From the NCBI RefSeq assembly GCF_003858455.1, contig NZ_RQZF01000001.1, positions 1-64,000 on the forward strand: DNA of 64,000 nt. The letters are read 5' to 3'. The notes beneath the pieces are model-generated. The model had not been told where the DNA came from and made no database searches. It was given only the letters and a program-made list of their open reading frames with translations. This document shows positions 43,358 through 53,100 of this stretch, piece after piece (position 1 is the first letter of the stretch; each line of letters begins with the position of its first letter). The translations under genes were made by a program, and so were the position numbers. The DNA is from Schaalia canis. GTDB lineage: Bacteria; Actinomycetota; Actinomycetes; Actinomycetales; Actinomycetaceae.

Positions 43358-45060
43358 CCAGGGGAATACGGCGTTTTGTTCTTTGGGTACCTGACTGGCC
43401 CACAGCCTGCTTGATCCTAGGAACTCCTCCAGGCGCGCCAGCCGTCCTCGTTGAACGTGGTCGCATACACCACACCACTGTTGCTGCCCGCCAAGCGGGG
43501 GTGCGAACGGGGATGAGTACACGCACTGCTCAGCATCTGTGTCCAGAACTCCTGATGAGCAGCGCCGATCCTGACGCAGAAGCCGCTTACTTTGAAGAAA
43601 TTGTGCAAGCCTGCGAAGAAAAGGTTGCCAATATTGCTGTATTGCGCCCAGGACTTGCCTGGGGCCCCATCGGGCCTCCAGCGCGCTGGCACGGCAGTGA
43701 AGAACAGGCAGCAGAAGAGATCATCGACTCAGTGAGTCAACGCACCGGGGTTGAATGCTTCATTGGAATCGCCGACGGAACACTGGCCCCCCTACTGGCT
43801 GCCCGCTCAGGAAAGATCATTCCTCCAGGTCAGAGTCAGACTTATCTTGCAGATCTCTCTCTTGAGCGTATTCCCTATCTTCTTCCTGGATATGGAGACA
43901 TTTTCGCCCCGCTTATCGCCACTCTCAACAAACTCGGGATGAGTCATGTCCGAGATCTATATCGTGCCGATACTTACGCTCTGCGCTCTCGTTTTGGTCG
44001 ACCAATGGAGTCCCTCCTGGCATGTGTCACCGGCTCAGATCTACACCTGGCTCACAGGCAACGCGCCTGTACCGAACTCACATTCTCATGCGGCATTGAC
44101 CCTCCTGCATACCAGGTCGAACATGCGATCATTCCAATGCAGCGCATCGCTCAAGAAATCGCCGACGCTCTTGGCGCGCGTGGCGTGAGCGCCCAAAGCC
44201 TCAGGATCACTCTGCACAGTGAGGCCGGACAAACCCGAACCCGTACCTGGAATGGCTGCGATGCGCGCGATACTCACATTGTCCTTGAGCGCCTACGATG
44301 GCACGCTCAGGGCTGGATGACTCTGAATGACCTGTCTTCCGAAGACGCTCCCCGCGGCCCGCTCAGTGCGATTGATGTAATTGTCAGTGATTTTATTTCT
44401 GCCCCTGAAAGTGACTACCTGTGGGGAAAAGAAGCACGCAAAGAGGGCATTGACCGCGCCATCACGCAGATTCAGGCCCTACTCGGTGAAGATGCCGCCC
44501 TCAGCGTGACCCTCCAAGGAGGACATGATCCACGCAGCCGGACTCTTTTGCGCCCGTGGGGAAACAGCAAGGCAGGGGCAATCTCCTGTGAAGGAGAATG
44601 GGAAGGAGGCGTCACTCAAAACCCCGACACCCTCTGTCACCCTCCTATTCCCGCCACTTTATCGAGTGCGCAGGATCAAGAAAGCACAGAGGCGGAGGTA
44701 CACCTTCTGACCCCCGGGCCCCTAGCCTCCTCACTTGCTCAAGGTAGTGCCTCTGGGCGAGAGCCCTGCCTACCCCCCAAGCCGGTGGTCGTCACCGCGC
44801 GAGGAGTGCTGAGCGCCATCCCAACTCACATGAGTCTTCGTGCACGCCCTCGCTCGGCCGCTCTGGCTCATTGGGAAAAAGACCACCTCTACGCCATTCA
44901 AAGTGTGAGTCCCCTGTGGGTTGTACGCGGCCGATGGTGGGACCAAAAGGATCACGACAGAACACACAGAGCCTACATGCGCGTCACAACAGAAAAAGGG
45001 CCGGACCTGCTTCTGATGTTTCGTGCAGGTCAATGGTGGGTTGAAGGAGCCTACGCTTAG
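43354..45060 (+). CDS. imuB: ImuB, inactive Y-family polymerase-like mutasome protein
   Basis: 568 residues. The Y-family palm is recognisable (AAVLVERGRIHHTTVAARQAG region, TRTAQHLCPEL), but the usual catalytic start hhDhDxFF reads VLWVPDWPTACLI, lacking the metal-binding acids, as in known ImuB proteins. A little-finger domain and a long, poorly conserved C-terminal region with Ser/Pro linkers follow, ending in the WGVRGRWW-like segment typical of ImuB (VVRGRWWDQ). It bridges DnaE2 and the sliding clamp in SOS mutagenesis. ATG 43354 overlaps the imuA' stop. Confidence 0.88.
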   Translation: MTRGIRRFVLWVPDWPTACLILGTPPGAPAVLVERGRIHHTTVAARQAGVRTGMSTRTAQHLCPELLMSSADPDAEAAYFEEIVQACEEKVANIAVLRPGLAWGPIGPPARWHGSEEQAAEEIIDSVSQRTGVECFIGIADGTLAPLLAARSGKIIPPGQSQTYLADLSLERIPYLLPGYGDIFAPLIATLNKLGMSHVRDLYRADTYALRSRFGRPMESLLACVTGSDLHLAHRQRACTELTFSCGIDPPAYQVEHAIIPMQRIAQEIADALGARGVSAQSLRITLHSEAGQTRTRTWNGCDARDTHIVLERLRWHAQGWMTLNDLSSEDAPRGPLSAIDVIVSDFISAPESDYLWGKEARKEGIDRAITQIQALLGEDAALSVTLQGGHDPRSRTLLRPWGNSKAGAISCEGEWEGGVTQNPDTLCHPPIPATLSSAQDQESTEAEVHLLTPGPLASSLAQGSASGREPCLPPKPVVVTARGVLSAIPTHMSLRARPRSAALAHWEKDHLYAIQSVSPLWVVRGRWWDQKDHDRTHRAYMRVTTEKGPDLLLMFRAGQWWVEGAYA

Positions 45061-45065
45061 AGCGC

Positions 45066-45071
45066 TAGGAT
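45066..45071 (+). promoter_or_regulatory. Possible tdk promoter
   Basis: TAGGAT (45066-45071) with TTGAAG (45041-45046) 19 nt upstream could be a weak promoter between imuB and tdk. If active, tdk would not depend only on the SOS promoter. Confidence 0.3.
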
Positions 45072-45103
45072 GACAGGGACAACTCTTAAAGAAGGGGAGC
45101 CGA

Positions 45104-45718
45104 ATGGCTAAGTTGTACTTCCGGTACGGAGCGATGAACTCAGGGAAATCAACCGCTCTGCTGCAAGTCGCTTACAACTATGAAGAACGAGGGCAACGTG
45201 TCCTTCTAATGAAGCCCCACATCGACATCAAAGGGGATAAGAACATCCTCTCGCGTCTTGGAGTTGCTCGCGAAGTTGACATTCTCATCGAAACAGAAGA
45301 TTCCCTCCGCGAGCGCGTCGCCTGTGCCAGCGCCCAGGATGCGCAATCTCCCGAACATCCCCGGCCCGTAGCCGCCATTTTGATTGATGAAGCGCAATTC
45401 CTCACGCCCACGCAAGTAGACGATGCCCTGAGGCTAGCGGTAGAGGACAATATTCCCGTACTTGCGTACGGTATTCGCACAGACTTCAAAACCGTGGCTT
45501 TCCCGGGCGCTCGACGTCTTTTAGAAATCAGTCATTCCCTTGAGGAGCTCAAAACCATCTGCCGATGCGGCCGAAAAGCAATCTTCAATGGGCGTCGAAT
45601 CGGAGACGCCTTTGTCTTCGACGGGAATCAAGTATCTATTGACGGTATCGACGCTGAATATGAATCCCTCTGCGGAGTGTGCTACCTCCAAGAATCCCAC
45701 GGAGCGTTGGGGGAATAA
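45104..45718 (+). CDS. tdk: Thymidine kinase (type II)
   Basis: 204 residues. The P-loop GAMNSGKST lies at 9-17, ILIDEAQFL is the Walker B segment, and the zinc lasso has CRCG and CGVC pairs. It phosphorylates thymidine for dTTP salvage. AAGGGGAG precedes ATG by 4-5 nt. It begins only 43 nt after imuB and the SNF2 gene follows at once, so it may be read from the SOS promoter; a weak local promoter is also possible. Confidence 0.95.
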   Translation: MAKLYFRYGAMNSGKSTALLQVAYNYEERGQRVLLMKPHIDIKGDKNILSRLGVAREVDILIETEDSLRERVACASAQDAQSPEHPRPVAAILIDEAQFLTPTQVDDALRLAVEDNIPVLAYGIRTDFKTVAFPGARRLLEISHSLEELKTICRCGRKAIFNGRRIGDAFVFDGNQVSIDGIDAEYESLCGVCYLQESHGALGE

Positions 45719-45768
45719 CGATCGACACCGCCCGTACTCCACGCCAGCAGGAGCTCTTGCACCTGCTT

Positions 45769-48700
45769 ATGCGTCTAAGCGATGAAGACCTCAAAGCACA
45801 GGTTGGAAGCGTGCAATGGGGCCACGGTCAACGTGCCTTTCACCAGGGGCGAGTTTCCTCCTGCGAATGGGATGGGGACGCCGTAGCGGGTCGCATCCGA
45901 GCCGATGGCTTGGCCTACAGGGCTGTACTCGCCGCTCATGACGGTCGACTGCGTTCCCAATGTGCATGCCTTCTGGAAGGCGATTGCCAACACACGGTTG
46001 CGCTTTTTCTTCGGGCTCGGGAAACAGCTATTGCTCAGGAGCAACGCCTGCAGGTCAACGTTCAACATTGGCGTGAAGAACTCGATCTGCTGCTGGGGGG
46101 AAGTGGCGCTTCAGGTGATTCCCTTGCCCTTTACATTGAAGTCCGCGCACCCGGAGAAGAAATATGGCTCACCCCTATGCGTCCCGGACAAACTCGACGG
46201 TGGGTGACAAAACGAGCAAGTTGGACTGATCTGACATCTACCCAATGGGCATCCGTTACGGACGGATTAAATCCCACCCACGTTGCAGCCTTCCGAGACG
46301 GATACAGAATGTCACGGCGAGGCCGCCAATGGTTTTCTCCCGGAGAAGTGAGCCTGTCCTCCATAGGAGAAGAAGCTTTCAGTTGGCTACGACGTCTTCA
46401 GAGCATGGGCGTCACCCTGCTATGCGACACCCACGAATGGCAAGAGATCGTCTTAGAACACAAAGGACCCAGCTCCTTCTATTCCTTGAAGCGCACAACA
46501 GAAGGTATTACCCTCAGGCCGCAGCTACGTCCTGCCCCTCCATCACATGCTGTAGGCTTCCACGACCCTGATACCGGCCTGTTCATCATGGAGGGTGGTT
46601 GCCGCCTTCGCAGCCAAGACAGTAACGCAGAAGCCTGCCTCGAAGAACTGCCGATACTCAACATTCCTCACAGCGACGAGGCGGAGTTTTGGGCCTACCA
46701 TCTTGAAAGTCTGAAAGCACGCTACGACGTGGAAGTCGATAGTGACGCGGCCGTAGAAGCCCCTCGAGTCTGCCTGAATGTCGCAACAAGTAGCAAGGAA
46801 AAGATTCATGTGACATGGGGACTCACCTATGTCACCCCACAGGGGCCAACTACCGTGCCTCTAGATCCAGACTTTTTGCGTGAAGGAGTCATTGACCCGC
46901 GTGTGCCGCCCCTCTTGGAGCATGTGCGACGCTCCATCTGCGCCAGCGATACTGAACAGCTCCTCAACATGAGCACAGAGAAAGTTGCGCAGCATACTCG
47001 CGCATGGGAACCTCTTGCCCTGCCCGCTTGGCGCGCTCCCGAACTCCTCGACATGTCCGATTCTCTCTCAGAACACCCGCATATCGTGTGGCAGATTGCC
47101 CCCGAGATCGCTGAACTCGTTGTCAGCGACACGCCTTTGGAACTCGCAATTGACCTCCAAGCGACACGCGACAACGACTGGTTTGATCTACAGGCCACCC
47201 TCAGCGTAGGAAATGAGAAGGTTCCCTTTGAACGCGTACTACGCGCCGTTGCCGCAGGAGAAGAATATCTTCACGTCAACGGCACATGGGTACGTATTGA
47301 ATCCGAACGCATCGAAGAACTCCGGGACCTACTCGCGCAAGCTGCACTCATACACCCCACATCCACAGGGAAAGCTCGCCTTCAGCCCTGGCATGTCAGC
47401 CTCTGGGAATCAATCTGCGGGCTCTCCCACCACGCTACCGCCTCTCAACAATGGACCGAACGCATACAGTCTCTTCCTGGACGAGGCAGCATCGACCCAC
47501 TTCCCCTCGCAGGCATCGACGCTCACCTATTGCGTTCCTACCAGCGCGCAGGGCACGAATGGCTAACGGGCCTCATGCGCTCCAATATGGGAGGGATTCT
47601 TGCCGACGACATGGGCCTGGGAAAGACCCTACAGATCCTCGCAGCTATCGCCTCATACAAGCAGCATCAGCTCACACTCTCCACCACTCATAGCACAACA
47701 CCATCCACACAACCAGAAACAACTCCTTATAGCAACGCAGGCAAGGACGCGCGCACCCTTCCAATTCTGGTTGTCGCTCCCACCTCGGTCGTGGGAATCT
47801 GGGAGGCTGAATCACGCCGATGGTTCCCTCACCTCAAGATCGAAACAGTTACCACCACGCAGAAAAAAGCCCTACACGCCCTCACCCACATCCGAGAAAA
47901 AGCCGATATCGTCGTCACCTCCTACGCTGTCGCTCGACTCGATGCCTCCCTCTGGGCCGAACACCCCTGGGGCGGCCTCATCATCGACGAAGCGCAAATG
48001 GTGAAGAATCCCCGCACTGCGGCTCACAAAGCCCTCGCTGATCTCACAACACCCTGGTGCATCGCAGTAACGGGAACGCCCATAGAAAACTCCCTGACTG
48101 ACATATGGGCCATTTCTCGCCTCACCTGCCCGGGGCTACTCCCACGCTGGACAGACTTCAACGAAGGCATGCGGCGGCCCATCGAACAGGAGCGCTCCAC
48201 ACGTCACCTGCAACGCTTCCACTCCCTCGTTTCCCCCTTCATTTTGCGCCGAACAAAAGAAGACGTTGCCGCAGACCTTCCTGAACGCAGCGATTTCCTC
48301 CTCGAAATCCCCCTCACCGTCGAACATCGACGTCTCTACGAACGCCACCTCACCCGCGAGCGCGCCCATGTGCTAGGGATTTTGCGCCACGGGCGCGCCA
48401 ACCGGATGGAAGTGCTGGCCGCTATGACGCGATTGCGACAACTCGCACTCGACCCCGCCCTCGTTGACCGAGAACACGCGGATATCTCCTCAGCAAAAAC
48501 AGACTTCCTTGTCGAACAACTCGAACAAATCGTGCCCGGCGGACACCAAGTACTCGTGTTCAGCCAATTCACCTCCTACCTGGCACGAATAGCTCGCGCA
48601 CTCGCAGGCGCTGGAATCTCTTTCGTGCAGCTTGACGGCACAACTCGCCACCGGCAGGCAATCATCAATACCTTCCGCGAAGGCAAAGCAAGCGTTTTCC

Positions 48701-49002
48701 TCATCTCCCTCAAGGCAGGCGGAACAGGCCTTACCCTAACGGAAGCCGACTACGTCTACGTCATGGATCCCTGGTGGAACCCTGCCGCCGAAGAACAGGC
48801 CATCGACCGAGCTCACCGCATCGGTCAAGACAAGAAAGTCACGGTCTATCGCCTCGTCGCACAGAGCACCATCGAACATAAGGTTATTGCCCTTCAAGAA
48901 CGCAAACGCGCCCTCGTTGATGCAGTCATGAGCGAAGAATCCTTCGGACAAAATCAGCTCAAGGTAGAAGATATACGCGCCCTTTTCGACTCCGTCTGGT
49001 AA
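45769..49002 (+). CDS. SNF2-family DNA translocase with N-terminal SWIM zinc finger
   Basis: About 1077 residues. A SWIM finger lies at ~60-80 (CACLLEGDCQH). The SNF2 motor has ILADDMGLGKT (motif I, ~612), LIIDEAQMVKN (motif II), TGTPIENS, FSQFTSYLARIA (motif IV) and DRAHRIGQDKKVTVYRL (motif VI). Such proteins move along DNA and remodel protein-DNA complexes; bacterial roles include repair and defence. The frame is open from a GTG at 45679 inside tdk, but the start is placed at ATG 45769, with AGGAG 15 nt upstream; a TTG at 45757 is another option. It ends near the convergent dehydrogenase gene. Confidence 0.9.
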   Translation: MRLSDEDLKAQVGSVQWGHGQRAFHQGRVSSCEWDGDAVAGRIRADGLAYRAVLAAHDGRLRSQCACLLEGDCQHTVALFLRARETAIAQEQRLQVNVQHWREELDLLLGGSGASGDSLALYIEVRAPGEEIWLTPMRPGQTRRWVTKRASWTDLTSTQWASVTDGLNPTHVAAFRDGYRMSRRGRQWFSPGEVSLSSIGEEAFSWLRRLQSMGVTLLCDTHEWQEIVLEHKGPSSFYSLKRTTEGITLRPQLRPAPPSHAVGFHDPDTGLFIMEGGCRLRSQDSNAEACLEELPILNIPHSDEAEFWAYHLESLKARYDVEVDSDAAVEAPRVCLNVATSSKEKIHVTWGLTYVTPQGPTTVPLDPDFLREGVIDPRVPPLLEHVRRSICASDTEQLLNMSTEKVAQHTRAWEPLALPAWRAPELLDMSDSLSEHPHIVWQIAPEIAELVVSDTPLELAIDLQATRDNDWFDLQATLSVGNEKVPFERVLRAVAAGEEYLHVNGTWVRIESERIEELRDLLAQAALIHPTSTGKARLQPWHVSLWESICGLSHHATASQQWTERIQSLPGRGSIDPLPLAGIDAHLLRSYQRAGHEWLTGLMRSNMGGILADDMGLGKTLQILAAIASYKQHQLTLSTTHSTTPSTQPETTPYSNAGKDARTLPILVVAPTSVVGIWEAESRRWFPHLKIETVTTTQKKALHALTHIREKADIVVTSYAVARLDASLWAEHPWGGLIIDEAQMVKNPRTAAHKALADLTTPWCIAVTGTPIENSLTDIWAISRLTCPGLLPRWTDFNEGMRRPIEQERSTRHLQRFHSLVSPFILRRTKEDVAADLPERSDFLLEIPLTVEHRRLYERHLTRERAHVLGILRHGRANRMEVLAAMTRLRQLALDPALVDREHADISSAKTDFLVEQLEQIVPGGHQVLVFSQFTSYLARIARALAGAGISFVQLDGTTRHRQAIINTFREGKASVFLISLKAGGTGLTLTEADYVYVMDPWWNPAAEEQAIDRAHRIGQDKKVTVYRLVAQSTIEHKVIALQERKRALVDAVMSEESFGQNQLKVEDIRALFDSVW

Positions 49003-49063
49003 GCGCCGCCCAATCTGCAGGCAGGAAAGCAGCGGATTCGGGGAGTATTTCTAACGGTCCTGT

Positions 49064-50098
49064 TTACGGCAGGAGCGCTACTTTCAGCCCCAGGCGCTCG
49101 CGGACCGTGCGCACAGCTTCTTCAAGTTTGCTCAAGGGGAAGGTGTGTGTCACAAGAGCAGAAAGATCAATCTCTTCGTTGGCGATCATCTGCACAGCTC
49201 GTCGATGGTCCTCGAAGCGAGCATTTGCACTTCCCACGATGCTGATCTCACGATAGTGGATGGCATTGGGATCGATGTCGACCGTGATTCCCTTCGGGAA
49301 ACCGGCAAAGAAATCGATCGTTCCACCGGAACGCACACATTCCAAGGCGGGCGTGATCGCTTCAGAGGCGCCTACTGCAAGAATGGCGAGGTCTGCTCCC
49401 TGCCCTTCGGTTTCATTGAGGACAAAGTCTCGTAGGTCCTCGCCCGTCAGGGAAGTTGTCACGGTGGCGCCCATGCTGTGGGCAGGAGCGAGTCGCCCCT
49501 GCCTGCCGCAGGCGATCACCCGCGCACCTGCATGAGCGGCCAGAGCACAGTGCATCAATCCGATTGGCCCTGTGCCAATGACCAGCACGGTCATGCCAGC
49601 ATCAATGGGACTACGTCGCTGCCCGTTTAAGCAGCAGCTTAAAGGCTCAGCCAGGGCCAAAAGCGGGGCTGGCACTTCCTGTGGAGGTGAGATCACGCAT
49701 CCGCGTTCTAAAGCAGCGGCGGGAATACGCACATATTCTGCCAAACCGCCATCAAACTCATAGCCAAAGAGTTTCAGAGAATCGCAGAGATTCTCTTGTC
49801 CACGTCGGCAAGGTGGACACTGTCCGCACACCACAGCGGGGGAAACCGAAACCTGCTGACCAATATGCCAGTTCTTGACAGCGCTGCCGACTTCAGCAAT
49901 GCGACCGGCAAACTCGTGTCCAAGAATGACGCCGGGGCGAACACCGGCAGTTTTTGTCCCATCCATCAAACGTAAGTCAGTGCCGCAAATAGTGTTGGCT
50001 TCGATGGCAACCAAAAGCTCATTGGCATCAATCGTGGGGCGGGGCACGGGCTCATAGCTCAAATGGCCAGGCCTATGAAGGACGGCAGCGTTCATCAT
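49064..50098 (-). CDS. Zinc-dependent alcohol/polyol dehydrogenase (MDR family)
   Basis: About 344 residues. Catalytic zinc residues lie in TICGTDLRL and LGHEFAG; the structural zinc cysteines are CGQCPPCRRGQENLC; the Rossmann motif is VIGTGPIGLM. It resembles sorbitol or threonine dehydrogenases and uses NAD(P). The reading frame could start at GTG 50101, ATG 50098 or ATG 50095, and no ribosome binding site is seen. It diverges from dnaE2; the LexA box lies 53 nt from its start, so SOS co-regulation is possible but not shown. Confidence 0.86.
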   Translation of the reverse strand: MMNAAVLHRPGHLSYEPVPRPTIDANELLVAIEANTICGTDLRLMDGTKTAGVRPGVILGHEFAGRIAEVGSAVKNWHIGQQVSVSPAVVCGQCPPCRRGQENLCDSLKLFGYEFDGGLAEYVRIPAAALERGCVISPPQEVPAPLLALAEPLSCCLNGQRRSPIDAGMTVLVIGTGPIGLMHCALAAHAGARVIACGRQGRLAPAHSMGATVTTSLTGEDLRDFVLNETEGQGADLAILAVGASEAITPALECVRSGGTIDFFAGFPKGITVDIDPNAIHYREISIVGSANARFEDHRRAVQMIANEEIDLSALVTHTFPLSKLEEAVRTVRERLGLKVALLP

Positions 50099-50150
50099 CA
50101 CTGTTCTAGCCTAGTAATTTCAGCGCATGAGGCAAAACAAAAACAGGGAA

Positions 50151-50170
50151 TCGAACATATGTTCTATACT
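50151..50170 (+). promoter_or_regulatory. SOS promoter of dnaE2 (LexA box plus -10)
   Basis: TCGAACATATGTTCTA (50151-50166) matches the LexA box at 15 of its 16 positions counting the free spacer (the final base pair differs). It overlaps TATACT (50165-50170), which lies 6 nt before ATG 50177, implying a leaderless, LexA-repressed mRNA. Confidence 0.85.
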
Positions 50171-50176
50171 GTGGGG

Positions 50177-53100
50177 ATGGGCCCCGCAGCTTACGCAGAA
50201 CTTCACGCACACTCAGCTTTTACCTTCCTGGAAGGCTCTTCCCAACCTGAGGAACTTGTTGCTGCTGCCCGCAATGTCGGATTAGAAGCCCTTGCAGTCC
50301 TTGACGTCGACGGCATGTATTCGGCGATTCAAAGCGCAACGGCCGCACGACTTCAAGGGGTGCCCTATGTGCACGGTGCTGAACTGACCCTCGATCCGAC
50401 CTATTTTGTTGACCTTCGCTTCAACGAGGCTCTTTCCCCCGGCTGGGGGCTGGTAAAAGGTGCTGATGAACCGGGTATTCGACTGCCGATTCTTGCTCAA
50501 ACTCCTGAGGGATACACGCGTCTTTGCCGGGCTATGAGTGAGTACACCCTTTCTCACCCGGGGCAGCGCTTCTGCCGTCATTACCTGCCGACCTTGGCAG
50601 AACACGCTGGGGGCCAGTGGGCCGTGCTGACAGGAAGCGCACGAGGCCCCCTTCGCCGAGCGCTCCGCAGTGAAGGCATTGATGCCGCACGGAAAGTTCT
50701 TAGGGAGCTCATTGAGCTTTTTGGTTCTGAGAACGTGCTGGTGGAAAGCGTCTTGACGCCAACAGACCCCCCAGAATTAGCTGACACTCTTGCTGAACTT
50801 GCGCAGTGGGCGAAACTTCCCCTTGTCGCCACCGGGGCAGTGCGCAGTGCAACTCCCGCTGGTCAACACCTCGCAGATGTATTGACAGCAACGCGTCTGC
50901 ACGCCACTTTGACGCAGGTGGAAGCCCACCTGCCTGCACAAGGGGCCTTTTTGCGCAGTGCTGAAGAAATGTGTGCCATCCACTGGCGTCATCCGCAGGC
51001 TGTCAGAACTGCTGCCGAATACGGGCGAGAGTTCGCCTTTGATCTACGACTTATTGCCCCTGAGCTCCCACGCGCATATGTACCCGCAGGTCATACGGAC
51101 GCGACATGGCTCAGAGAGCTGACCTACCGTGGTGCTCAAGAACGCTATGGTACGCGCGAGGAACATCCACGGGCATGGCGCACTATTGATCACGAACTAG
51201 AAGTCATCGAAGCCCTCACATTCCCCGGATATTTTCTTATCGTCAAGGAAATCGTTGATTTCTGCGCTCAGCAGGGTATCTACTGTCAAGGGCGTGGCTC
51301 TGCAGCAAACTCAGCGGTGTGTTACGCCCTCGGAATTACCGCCGTAGACGCCGTCCAGCATCAGTTGCTTTTTGAACGTTTCTTATCAACAGGTCGCTCG
51401 GGGCCCCCAGATATTGACATTGACATTGAGTCTGAGCGCCGTGAAGAAGTCATCCAACATGTTTACGCTCGTTACGGACGAGAATATGCCGCACAGGTAG
51501 CTACAGTGATTAGCTACCGTGCTCGTTCAGCAACCTACGACGCGGCAAAGGCACTCGGCTTTCCTGAGGAAGTTTCTCGAGCATGGTCAAAGAATCGACA
51601 TCGCTGGGAAGAAGAGGAAGCGAGCACCATCCAGCAGCTCACGCAGGAATCCCCAGCCGACACCGACAACAATCGTCGTGAGCAAAGGAACCCTAGCCCC
51701 ACACATACCGCGGTCTCGATCTCTCAACTCCCGACACAGGTGCGCCGTGTTGCTGACGCTCTGAAACGTTTGCCTCGCCATATGGGAATCCACACCGGAG
51801 GGATGGTTCTGACAAAAACTCCAGTCTCAGAAGTGTGTCCAATTTCCTGGGCCGCCACCCCCGATCGCAGTGTCCTGCAATGGGACAAGGACGATTGCGC
51901 GGACGCTGGCCTTGTGAAGTTTGATCTTCTTGGTTTAGGGATGCTCAGTGCTCTTCGGCGTGGTTTTCAATGGATTGAATCCTTCGGTGAACGTGGGGAT
52001 GAGGGAACGCCGTACTCTTTACATAATCTTCCTCACGAAGATCCTCGTATTTACGACCTGCTGTGTGCAGCAGATACGGTTGGGGTGTTTCAAGTGGAGT
52101 CGCGAGCGCAGATGAACACTCTGCCTCGTCTGCGACCGCGTTGCTTTTACGACATTGTTGTTGAGGTGGCCCTCATCCGCCCTGGGCCTATCCAGGGGCA
52201 GGCCGTTAACCCCTATTTGCGGCGTCGACGAGGTGAAGAAGCGATCACATACCTGCATGAGGCTCTCAAACCTGCCCTTGAAAAAACTATGGGAGTAGCG
52301 ATCTTTCAGGAACAACTGATGCAGATCGCGATGGATGCAGCAGGTTTTACTCCTGCGCAAGCTGATGAGCTGCGTCGTGCCATGGGGTCTAAACGATCAC
52401 CGGAACGGATGGCGGCTCTTTACCCCCTATTGGTTGAAGGGATGGCTGAGCGGGGGATCGGACAAGAAGTGGCCGACCAGGTGTATCGGCATTTGCAGGG
52501 CTTTGCTGAGTTTGGTTTTCCAGAATCGCATGCTTTTTCTTTTGCTCACCTGGTGTACTCCTCATCCTGGATGAAGGTCTACTACCCGGAAGTTTTCTAT
52601 GCGGCGCTTCTTGCTTCCCAACCAATGGGTTTTTATTCGCCGGCTTCGCTTGTGCATGATGCGCGACGCCATGGCGTGCGTGTGGGGCGTCCTGATGTGA
52701 ATCTTTCGCAGATAAAGGCCCATCCGCGATTGTGCTGTGAGGAACAAGACGCTGAGGAAAGGCGCTGGAGCAGGGGAGTGAGGGTGTCTTCCCGGTGGGA
52801 GTTGCGACTTGGATTGGACAGTATCGCAGGACTTGGCGAGGCCGCTCGCCGGATCGTTGACGCCAGGGGAGAGCATCCTTTCGTTGATAGTGCGGATTTA
52901 GCTCGGCGCTCTCGTTTAAGTCGGCATGAAATGGATTTGCTTGCTCAGGCTGGCGCTCTGGAGAGTATGGGAATCGAACGTCGTGCGGGGATGTGGGAGG
53001 CGGCACAAGTTGGGGGAGAGAAGGAAGAACAAGCAGTTCTGCCGGGATTGGAGCTTGTTGTCCCGTCTCCCCAGTTCGATGCCATGAATGGTGCTGAAGT

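Noticed and set aside
45679-45768. Upstream GTG start for the SNF2 gene inside tdk
   Set aside because: It overlaps tdk by 40 nt with a ribosome binding site almost touching the codon; the ATG at 45769 fits the expected start of the protein better, though this remains uncertain.
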